Source of the DNA: Halovulum sp039190275
GTDB lineage: Bacteria; Pseudomonadota; Alphaproteobacteria; Rhodobacterales; Rhodobacteraceae
Reading direction: 5' to 3'
Assembly (NCBI GenBank): GCA_039190275.1
Contig: JBCCYF010000182.1
Coordinates: 1 to 6,470, forward strand
DNA length: 6,470 nt
The notes below the pieces were generated by a model. It had not been told where the DNA came from. It saw only the letters and a program-made list of their open reading frames with translations, and searched no databases. Shown one piece after another: positions 1 to 5,993 of the stretch. The translations under genes and the position numbers were made by a program. Every line of letters begins with the position of its first letter. The stretch's first letter is position 1.

Positions 1-2190
1 CATGTCAGCCGCCTCGATCGCCACATCCGTGCCCGTCCCGATGGCAAGACCAACGTCCGCCGACGCCAATGCCGGCGCGTCATTGATCCCGTCACCGACA
101 AAGGCGACGGTACGCCCACCTGCGCGCAATTCCGCCACAACCGCGGCCTTTTCCTCGGGCGGCAGGCCCGCATGAACCGTTTCAATACCCAGTGATTTCG
201 CCACCACCCTGGCCGTTTCGCTGGTGTCTCCGGACACCATAACCACGTCCATTCCCATTTCGCGCAGGGAGGATACGACGGCGCTGGCTTCGGGTTTCAC
301 GGGGTCGGATATGCCCAGTATAGCGGCCACCTTCCCGTCGACAGCGACGAATACGGGCGTCTTTCCCTGATCGGCCATTTTGGTGGCGTGGACCGCATAG
401 GGAGCGGGATCTATCCTTTCGCGCTGCATCATCGACGCGGTTCCCAGCGCGACTCGCCGGCCATCCACCCGCCCGGCAACACCGTATCCCGCAGTGGTCT
501 GCACATCCTCAGGTTCGGCCAGAGTGAGGCCACGCGCTGCTGCCCCCTGGACGATGGCCCGCGCAAGCGGATGCTCGGACGCCTGTTCGACCGCGGCCGC
601 AAGAGCCAATACGCCCCCTTCATCCTTCCCGCCAATAATCTCAATGTCGGTCAGGATCGGGCGACCCTGCGTCAGGGTTCCGGTTTTATCAAAGGCGATG
701 GTCTTCACTTTGCTGAGGGTCTGCAGACTGTCGCTTTTGCGGAACAGCACATTCATCTGGGCCGCGCGCCCGGTTCCGACCATAACCGATGTCGGCGTGG
801 CAAGACCCATCGCACAGGGGCAGGCGATGATCAGAACCGATACGCCGGTCACCAGCGCATGCGACAGGGCCGGGTCGGGACCAAACAGCAACCAGGCCAA
901 AACGGTCACAACCGCAATCACCATGACGGCGGGGACAAACCACGCCGTGACCCGGTTAAGCAGATCCTGGATCGGAAGCCGCGCGTTCTGGGCCCGTTCA
1001 ACCAGGGCGATGATCCGGGCCAGCCGTGTGTCCGCGCCCACGGCGGTCGCCCGCAGCATCAGCGTCCCGCCGCCGTTCAGGGATCCGCCGGTCAGGGCAT
1101 CACCGGGGCGCTTGCGGACGGCCATGGGCTCACCGGTGAGCATGCTTTCGTCGACATAGGACTGACCCTCGATCACATCACCGTCCAGGGGAACACGCTC
1201 CCCGGGCCGGATTTGGATGGTCTCGTCGCGCATAATCTCGCCGACCGAAACGGTCGCGAACGTGCCGTCCCGTCGCACTAGGGCGGTATCGGGTTGCAGC
1301 TGCAGCAGCGCCCGAACCGCATGTTCGGTCCGACCGCGCGCGCGGGCCTCAAGCGCCCTGCCCGCCAGGATCAGCGTAATGATAACTGCGGCCGCTTCGA
1401 AATAGACGAAATGCGCCTCGGGCGGGAAGAGGCCCGGGGCAACCAGTGCCACAACAGAATAGGTCCAAGCCGCCAACGCGCCCATGGCGACCAGGGCATT
1501 CATGTCAGGTCGTCCGCGAAACAGGTTGGGCAGACCCAACGCGAAGAAGCTGCGCCCGGGCCAGACCATCACCAATGTTGTCAGGAGGAATTGAAGGGTC
1601 CAGCTGGCGGATATACCAATGGTCGCGTGAATCATGTGATGGAACGGCGGATACAGATGCCCGCCCATTTCAAGCACGACGACCGGCGCAGCCAGGGCCG
1701 CCGCGATCCCGGCCCGACGCAAAGACAGGTCATCGTGGACCGGTTCGCGGGCATTGTTCGCCTGTTCCTCTTGACCGACATCGGCAGCGCGGTATCCAGC
1801 CGTGGCAATCGACCGGATCACCCGTTCGCTGCTTTGGTCAACGCTGCCAACCTCGACCCGCCTATTGGCAAGGTTGGCGGTGGCATCGACCACGCCCGGG
1901 GCAGAGGTGGCTGCCTCTTCCACCCGGGAAACACATCCGGCGCAGGTGAGCCCGTCGACCGCCAGCACATGGCGATGCATCACAACCGGATATCCGGCGT
2001 GCTCCATGGCATCTGCCAGGACTTTAGGGGCAAATCCGGTGTCCACCTGCAACAGTGCCTTGGCGTTTGTTGCATTCACTTCAGCGCCTGTAACGCCGGG
2101 CACCGCACGAAGCGCAGCTTCGGCCCGACCGGCGCAGGAGGCACAGGACAGATTTTGCAATTCAACCCGGACACGACCGTCGTCTGGCAT
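1..2190 (-). CDS. copA: Copper-exporting P1B-type ATPase CopA, 3' end cut by window edge
   Basis: This inner-membrane pump uses ATP to move Cu(I) out of the cytoplasm. The frame is open for 730 codons without interruption and runs off the left edge. Two HMA metal-binding domains come first, with CxxC pairs at C16/C19 (SCASC) and C83/C86 (TCAGC). Membrane helices follow at about 160-280, then the actuator domain with TGE at 352-354. The intramembrane copper motif is CPC at 457-459, in ACPCAMGLATPTS. The phosphorylation motif DKTGT starts at D501, the nucleotide-binding HP is 540-541, and the hinge GDGINDAP is 699-706. Family members with two HMA domains are usually a little over 800 residues, so roughly 100, including the last two helices, lie outside. 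I chose ATG at 2190 because AGGA (2197-2200) sits 6 nt upstream and a CueR-like promoter would give a leader of about 20 nt; an in-frame GTG at 2205 is less likely. Copper specificity rests on CPC plus the operator. Confidence 0.96.
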   Translation of the reverse strand, partial: MPDDGRVRVELQNLSCASCAGRAEAALRAVPGVTGAEVNATNAKALLQVDTGFAPKVLADAMEHAGYPVVMHRHVLAVDGLTCAGCVSRVEEAATSAPGVVDATANLANRRVEVGSVDQSSERVIRSIATAGYRAADVGQEEQANNAREPVHDDLSLRRAGIAAALAAPVVVLEMGGHLYPPFHHMIHATIGISASWTLQFLLTTLVMVWPGRSFFALGLPNLFRGRPDMNALVAMGALAAWTYSVVALVAPGLFPPEAHFVYFEAAAVIITLILAGRALEARARGRTEHAVRALLQLQPDTALVRRDGTFATVSVGEIMRDETIQIRPGERVPLDGDVIEGQSYVDESMLTGEPMAVRKRPGDALTGGSLNGGGTLMLRATAVGADTRLARIIALVERAQNARLPIQDLLNRVTAWFVPAVMVIAVVTVLAWLLFGPDPALSHALVTGVSVLIIACPCAMGLATPTSVMVGTGRAAQMNVLFRKSDSLQTLSKVKTIAFDKTGTLTQGRPILTDIEIIGGKDEGGVLALAAAVEQASEHPLARAIVQGAAARGLTLAEPEDVQTTAGYGVAGRVDGRRVALGTASMMQRERIDPAPYAVHATKMADQGKTPVFVAVDGKVAAILGISDPVKPEASAVVSSLREMGMDVVMVSGDTSETARVVAKSLGIETVHAGLPPEEKAAVVAELRAGGRTVAFVGDGINDAPALASADVGLAIGTGTDVAIEAADM

Positions 2191-2219
2191 GGATGTTCCT
2201 GACACTTGAGTACAATGGG

Positions 2220-2250
2220 GATGTAGGGCCTCCAGTAAGGGGAAGGTCAA
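2220..2250 (-). promoter_or_regulatory. CueR/HmrR-type copper-responsive promoter of copA
   Basis: Read on the minus strand, TTGACC (2250-2245) is the -35 element. A 19-bp spacer leads to a weak -10, TACATC (2225-2220). The long spacer is typical of promoters activated by MerR-family regulators. The spacer overlaps a dyad whose left half is ACCTTCC (2247-2241), followed by CCTTACT (2240-2234) and a right half GGAGGCC (2233-2227). The left half and centre closely resemble the E. coli copA CueR box; the right half is degenerate. Transcription would start near 2213, about 22 nt before the copA ATG. This predicts that copA is switched on by Cu(I) through a CueR/HmrR protein encoded elsewhere, possibly just beyond the left edge. 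Confidence 0.85.
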
Positions 2251-2283
2251 GGTCACAATCGAATCCCATCCGGTGCGCAAGCG

Positions 2284-2331
2284 CCTGTGCACAAACGCCG
2301 CGGGCGATCACACTCGTGGCAGGTGCACAGG
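2284..2331. repeat. 9-bp inverted repeat CCTGTGCAC / GTGCACAGG, possible operator pair
   Basis: CCTGTGCAC at 2284-2292 is exactly complementary to GTGCACAGG at 2323-2331, with 30 bp between. Each arm contains the palindrome GTGCAC; in the first it extends to TGTGCACA (2286-2293). The centres are 36 bp apart. This could be two half-sites or two small operators for a dimeric regulator, or a stem of limited stability. It lies upstream of both divergent promoters. No known regulator motif is recognised, so the function is unassigned. Confidence 0.4.
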
Positions 2332-2364
2332 TCGCAAACAGGCGATGAAGCGCCGTATATGGCG

Positions 2365-2393
2365 TTCGTCTAATTCAGATGTAGTCTGATAAT
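2365..2393 (+). promoter_or_regulatory. Candidate sigma-70-like promoter for the BCCT transporter gene
   Basis: GATAAT at 2388-2393 matches the -10 consensus at five of six positions. The hexamer 17 bp upstream, TTCGTC (2365-2370), is a poor -35, so the site may need an activator. It would give a leader of roughly 115-120 nt. The spacer contains the dyad TCAGA-TGTAG-TCTGA (2375-2389), which could be an operator. A second candidate, TTGACG at 2449-2454, has a good -35 but only CAGACT as a -10 at 17 bp, so I cannot decide between them. Confidence 0.3.
2375..2389. repeat. Small dyad TCAGA-N5-TCTGA upstream of the transporter gene
   Basis: TCAGA (2375-2379) and TCTGA (2385-2389) are perfect inverted repeats around TGTAG. 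GTCTGA recurs as a direct repeat at 2384-2389 and 2398-2403, 14 bp apart, and TTCGTCT recurs at 2365-2371 and 2395-2401. The cluster overlaps the candidate -10 region, where a repressor or activator would be expected to bind. Such short words can also arise by chance. Confidence 0.3.
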
Positions 2394-2460
2394 CTTCGTC
2401 TGAAAAAACGACGAGCGCCAAAATTCTCGCTGGATATGACCGCAAAACTTGACGTAATCA

Positions 2461-2475
2461 TCTGCGAAAAGCAGA
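2461..2475 (+). repeat. Short hairpin TCTGC-GAAAA-GCAGA in the transporter leader
   Basis: A perfect 5-bp stem (2461-2465 with 2471-2475) encloses a GAAAA loop, about 43 nt before the transporter ATG. It is not followed by a T-run, so it is not a terminator. It could be an operator dyad between the alternative TTGACG -35 (2449-2454) and its -10, or a small leader structure. No riboswitch class is recognisable. Confidence 0.3.
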
Positions 2476-2517
2476 CTGAAAACACAAATACTAGATGCGG
2501 AAAACAGGGAGAGTACC

Positions 2518-4173
2518 ATGGCGATCAAAGCGCCAATCACAGATCTGCAGATAAACACTGCTGATGCTGGCTTTTATGCGGGCTTCAGTCGTGACGTTAC
2601 AATATCTTCAAAGTTTCTCATCGGCGGTTTGGTCATATGGGCCGTCGCTTTCCCCGAGCAGGCGGGGTCTGTTCTCAACACATTCAACGCCTTTATCCTG
2701 TCGAATTTTGCCACCTGGTACATCTGGGTTGTTGCCCTGTTCGTATTGATTTGCGTATTGCTCGCGCTGTGGCCCGCCGCGGGACGGCTAAACCTGGGTC
2801 AGCCCGGCGAGAAACCCGAGTTTTCAAACTTTTCATGGTTTTCCATGATGTTCGGTGCCGGTATCGGCGTGGGGATGCTCACGTGGGCCGTTGCCGAACC
2901 AGTGTATCATTTTAACAACAACCCCGAGGTCATCCAGGGTTTGACCACAGGCGGGTCCGAAGACAATATACGTATGGCGTATAAATGGTCGTTCCTGCAC
3001 TGGGGTCTGGGGGCCTGGGCCTGCTATGCGATTGCGGGTCTGGCACTGGCCTTTTTCAGCTACCGTCGCAATCTGCCGCTCACCATCCGGTCGTCGCTAA
3101 CCCCGATTTTCGGCAAGTCGCTGTCCGGTCCGCTGGGACATGTCATCGACATCGTCGCAGTTGTGGCGACCATTCTGGGTGTGGCGCAAACGCTGGGCTA
3201 TGGGGTTGAGCAGTTCGTCGCGGGGCTTTCACGCATCGGCATCGGCACTTGGCTCGTGAATGACGAGGGTACGGCATCCTCTTTGGGGATCCTCGTGGCT
3301 ATTTTCATCATCATGGGCGCGTCGACGCTTTCCGCACTCTCGGGCGTGGGCAAGGGAATCAAGTGGCTGTCGAACCTGAACATGGGGCTCAGCATCTTTC
3401 TTCTGTGCTTCTTCCTGCTTTTCGGATCGACCTTCTTCGGCCTGCAGGCGCTGGTTCTTGGCATATGGGACTATCTGATAGCCATGCCGGACATGATGTT
3501 CCGGGTATGGAGATCCGATGGCGTTGAGGACAGCGTCGCATCGCAACTTGCCGGCTGGCAGGGTGGCTGGTCGGTGTTCTACTGGGCCTGGTGGGTTGCA
3601 TTCGCGCCCTTTGTGGGTCTGTTCCTGGCACGCATCTCGCGCGGCCGTTCGATCCGCGAGTTCGTGCTGGGCGCGATGATCGTACCCTCGCTCATGTGCT
3701 TTGTCTGGTTCACCTGGGCTGGCGGCACCGCCATTGACCTGGAACTGAATGGCGGTGCAGGCGGTATCATCAACAACGCCCCGGATGGCGACAAGATCTT
3801 CGCCATGGTGCAATACATGCTTGCACCAACCATCGGCTGGATCATGTCGCTTGTGATCGTGGTTCTGCTGATGACCTATCTGGTAACCACGGCAGACTCT
3901 GCTGTCCTGATCGTGAACACGATCAACGCAGCAGGTGACGAGGGCCCGAAGGCCCGCCCGCATATCCTGTTCTGGGGCGTCGCCCTTGGTGCGGTTGTTG
4001 CGGCCCTGCTGCTGGTGGGAGGTCTCAAAGCGATCCAGACCGCGATGGTCATTGGTGCGCTTCCATTCTCGCTGGTGATGGTGCTGATGTGCTTTGCCTT
4101 GGTGAAGGCGATCTACAACGACGGTCGCCGCGAGAAGGCAGGAATGGAAACGGTCGTCGCACCGGGTGAGTAA
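2518..4173 (+). CDS. BCCT-family betaine/choline/carnitine-type transporter, possible DMSP importer
   Basis: This is a secondary transporter of the inner membrane for quaternary-ammonium or tertiary-sulfonium zwitterions such as glycine betaine, choline, carnitine or DMSP. The 551 residues contain about 12 hydrophobic helices between 32 and 531. The glycine-rich third helix is GAGIGVGM (113-120). The family signature GWSVFYWAWW (350-359) supplies the tryptophans that form the aromatic substrate cage, and is followed by FVGLFLARISRGRSIREF (365-382). TTADSA (457-462) corresponds to the region that helps bind sodium in BetP, with hydroxyl residues kept, so sodium coupling is plausible. Only about 20 residues follow the last helix, whereas osmosensing BetP-type carriers have a longer charged tail; uptake for nutrition is therefore favoured. 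AGGGAGAG (2506-2513) supports the ATG at 2518. The convergent neighbours read as DMSP-demethylation genes, suggesting DMSP as substrate, but the sequence does not settle this. Confidence 0.93.
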   Translation: MAIKAPITDLQINTADAGFYAGFSRDVTISSKFLIGGLVIWAVAFPEQAGSVLNTFNAFILSNFATWYIWVVALFVLICVLLALWPAAGRLNLGQPGEKPEFSNFSWFSMMFGAGIGVGMLTWAVAEPVYHFNNNPEVIQGLTTGGSEDNIRMAYKWSFLHWGLGAWACYAIAGLALAFFSYRRNLPLTIRSSLTPIFGKSLSGPLGHVIDIVAVVATILGVAQTLGYGVEQFVAGLSRIGIGTWLVNDEGTASSLGILVAIFIIMGASTLSALSGVGKGIKWLSNLNMGLSIFLLCFFLLFGSTFFGLQALVLGIWDYLIAMPDMMFRVWRSDGVEDSVASQLAGWQGGWSVFYWAWWVAFAPFVGLFLARISRGRSIREFVLGAMIVPSLMCFVWFTWAGGTAIDLELNGGAGGIINNAPDGDKIFAMVQYMLAPTIGWIMSLVIVVLLMTYLVTTADSAVLIVNTINAAGDEGPKARPHILFWGVALGAVVAALLLVGGLKAIQTAMVIGALPFSLVMVLMCFALVKAIYNDGRREKAGMETVVAPGE

Positions 4174-4193
4174 CATTCTACTTTGAAAACATC

Positions 4194-4226
4194 TGGCCCC
4201 TGGGGAAAGCCTCGGGGGCCACTTTT
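4194..4226 (+). terminator. Strong intrinsic terminator of the BCCT transporter gene
   Basis: A 12-bp stem pairs 4194-4205 (TGGCCCCTGGGG) with 4210-4221 (CCTCGGGGGCCA) around an AAAG loop, with two G-T wobbles. It is followed on the plus strand by CTTTT (4222-4226). It begins 20 nt after the transporter stop codon. On the minus strand the hairpin is followed a few bases later by TTTT (complement of 4185-4188), so it may also stop transcription arriving from the convergent ligase gene, whose stop lies about 110 bp away. Confidence 0.88.
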
Positions 4227-4332
4227 ATGTGCAATATCCAAGAGCAATGGCTCCGCGCTCAGACCGATGCGCGGGGTACCCAAAATTCCCGACTTTCAAG
4301 ATTGAGGGTCCACCCGCGGCCGGTCCGAACCG
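4227..4332. other. Convergent intergenic gap
   Basis: These 106 bp separate the transporter terminator from the ligase stop codon. I see no gene here. The only structure is a 4-bp stem, CGGT-CCGA-ACCG, at 4321-4332, directly after the ligase stop on the minus strand. It has no T-run and is not a convincing terminator, so the ligase transcript probably ends at the hairpin at 4194-4221. Confidence 0.5.
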
Positions 4333-5961
4333 TCACACTCCGGCCAGGTCCTTGGCCCGTTCGCGGAGAATGAATTTCTGGATCTTGCCCGTGGCGGTTT
4401 TTGGCAGTTCCTCGAACACCACAGCTTTGGGCGTCTTGAACCCCGCCAGGTGACTGCGGCAGAACGCCTGGATGTCCGCTTCGGTCGCCGAATTTCCCGG
4501 GCGCAATTCGACAAAGGCACATGGTGCCTCGCCCCATTTTTCGTGCGGCATGGCAACGACGGCAGCAATCTGTACAGCGGGATGGCGGTGCAGTGTGTTC
4601 TCAACCTCGACCGAAGAGATGTTCTCGCCGCCCGAAATAATCACATCCTTTAGCCGGTCCTTTATCTGGACGTATCCGCGGTCATGCAGCACCGCTGCGT
4701 CGCCGGACCAGAACCAGCCTCCGTCAAACGCCGCTGCGGTCGCTTCGGGGTCTTTGTAGTATCCCTTCATCACCGGATTTCCGCGAATTGCAATCTCGCC
4801 CTGCGTCTGGCCATCGGCCGGAACCGATTGTCCGGTGGCACGATCAATGACCTGCACACCGTCGACCATCGGAAAGGCCGCACCCTGCATGGCCTGAACT
4901 TCGGACTGTTCGGCGGCGGTAAGCGTGTCCCATTCCTCACGCCAGAGGCATTGCGAGATATGCCCATAGGTCTCGGTCAGCCCGTAGACCTGCATTACCT
5001 CAAACCCCAGCGCGCGGGTTTTTTGCAGCACTGCGGGCGGCGGCGGCGCCCCGGCCGTCATAACGTGGATCGGCGGCGAGAAGGGCTCCGACGGCGCACC
5101 TTCGAAGTCCGCCATCATCGACAGGACTATCGGCGCGGCCCCAAAATGTGTGACACCTTCATCCTCAATAGCCTTAAACAGCCGCTCAGGCAGCGGGTCC
5201 CGCGGGAATACCATACGGGCACCGACGATCGCCATGGCCCAGGGGTGGTTCCAGCCGTTGCAATGAAACATCGGTACAACCGACAGATACACGGGACGTG
5301 GCACCATAGCCCACCCCGCCACGGTGCCCATGCTCATCAAATAGGCGCCCCTGTGATGGTACACCACGCCCTTGGGCCGGCCCGATGTGCCGGATGTGTA
5401 GTTGAGCGCGATGGCTTCCCACTCGTCGGCGGGCATGCGTCCCTCAAACTCTGGGTCACCTTCTGCGATCAACGCGTCATAGGTTGTCTGGCCGAACCCC
5501 GCCTTGCCCCCGGCCTGCGTATCCACGATATCAACCACCGGAATGTCCCGACCCATGAGCGCAAACGCCTCCCGGACGACCGGAGCATATTGACTGTCCA
5601 CGATAACCAATTGGCTGTCGGCATGGTCCAGAATATAGGCGATGGTTTCGGGTTCCAGCCGGATGTTGATGGTGTTCAACACCGCTGCGGCCATCGGCAC
5701 GGCGTAATGAAGCTCGAACAACTCCGGAATATTCGGTCCAAGCACCGAAACCGTATCACCTGGTTTTATGCCTCGCTTGATCAGCCCCGAAGCGACCGCC
5801 GCGCAGCGTGCGCCAACCTCGGCCCATGTCCGGCGGCAGGTGCCGTAGCTCACGGCCTCGCGGGGGCCGAACACGAGCGCCGCGCGTTTGAGGAACGATA
5901 TCGGTGTCAGCGGGACATAGTTCGCCGCGGTCCTGTCCAAAGCCTCAAAATGCGCACGCAT
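4333..5961 (-). CDS. AMP-forming acyl-CoA ligase, candidate 3-methylmercaptopropionate-CoA ligase (DmdB)
   Basis: This adenylate-forming enzyme activates a carboxylic acid with ATP and joins it to CoA in the cytoplasm. It is 542 residues, the usual length for the family. The phosphate-binding loop is YTSGTSGRPKG (188-198), the A5 motif YGLTE is 326-330, and WFWSGD with ribose-binding D421 is 416-421. The hinge region DRLKDVIISGGENIS is 435-449, and PKTATGKIQK (520-529) carries the catalytic lysine K526. GWNHP (236-240) and TAGAPPPP (302-309) line the acyl pocket. GGGGAGG upstream fits the ATG at 5961; an ATG at 5966 is out of frame and too close to it. The gene follows a dmdA-like gene by 32 bp on the same strand, so the two are probably co-transcribed. 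That makes 3-methylmercaptopropionate a likely substrate, but short- or medium-chain acyl-CoA ligases have the same motifs. The family call is firm; the substrate is inferred. Confidence 0.93.
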   Translation of the reverse strand: MRAHFEALDRTAANYVPLTPISFLKRAALVFGPREAVSYGTCRRTWAEVGARCAAVASGLIKRGIKPGDTVSVLGPNIPELFELHYAVPMAAAVLNTINIRLEPETIAYILDHADSQLVIVDSQYAPVVREAFALMGRDIPVVDIVDTQAGGKAGFGQTTYDALIAEGDPEFEGRMPADEWEAIALNYTSGTSGRPKGVVYHHRGAYLMSMGTVAGWAMVPRPVYLSVVPMFHCNGWNHPWAMAIVGARMVFPRDPLPERLFKAIEDEGVTHFGAAPIVLSMMADFEGAPSEPFSPPIHVMTAGAPPPPAVLQKTRALGFEVMQVYGLTETYGHISQCLWREEWDTLTAAEQSEVQAMQGAAFPMVDGVQVIDRATGQSVPADGQTQGEIAIRGNPVMKGYYKDPEATAAAFDGGWFWSGDAAVLHDRGYVQIKDRLKDVIISGGENISSVEVENTLHRHPAVQIAAVVAMPHEKWGEAPCAFVELRPGNSATEADIQAFCRSHLAGFKTPKAVVFEELPKTATGKIQKFILRERAKDLAGV

Positions 5962-5993
5962 GGCATGTCCTCCCCGCTTTTTTCGTTGTTATA

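Larger units (their letters stand above)
2191..2517. promoter_or_regulatory. Divergent intergenic region between copA and the BCCT transporter gene
   Basis: This 327-bp stretch has no convincing gene. The left 60 bp carry the copA promoter and ribosome binding site. The segment 2262-2345 is G+C-rich and holds a pair of GTGCAC-centred sites. From about 2365 to 2505 the sequence is visibly richer in A+T and contains repeated TTCGTCT and TCTGA/TCAGA words, a possible promoter and a small hairpin. It ends in AGGGAGAG (2506-2513), a good Shine-Dalgarno sequence for the ATG at 2518. The two genes are functionally unrelated, so the region probably holds two independent promoters rather than a shared switch. 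Confidence 0.7.

Noticed and set aside
388..1281. 297-codon plus-strand open frame opposite copA
   Set aside because: It lies wholly antisense to the well-supported copA frame; its translation is rich in G, R, H and Q with no domain pattern, as expected from the complement of a high-G+C gene.
1294..2202. 302-codon plus-strand open frame opposite the copA N-terminus
   Set aside because: Antisense shadow of the HMA domains and first helices of CopA; no plausible protein features.
2351..2364. CGCC-GTATAT-GGCG near-palindrome as an operator or terminator
   Set aside because: The stem is only 4 bp with an imperfect centre and no T-run; not distinguishable from chance.
2370..2558. 62-codon minus-strand open frame with a hydrophobic start, across the transporter start and leader
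   Set aside because: It starts inside the transporter coding region with no ribosome binding site, and overlaps the leader; the hydrophobic residues come from complementing A/T-rich sequence.
3229..4176. 315-codon minus-strand open frame opposite the transporter
   Set aside because: Composition is dominated by H, R, Q and D, the complement of a membrane-protein gene; the BCCT motifs on the plus strand are decisive.
4321..4332. CGGT-CCGA-ACCG hairpin as the ligase terminator
   Set aside because: Stem is too short and no T-run follows on the minus strand.
4259..4604. Small open frames on both strands near the 3' end of the ligase gene
   Set aside because: They are out of frame with, or antisense to, the ligase reading frame, which carries the catalytic-lysine motif.
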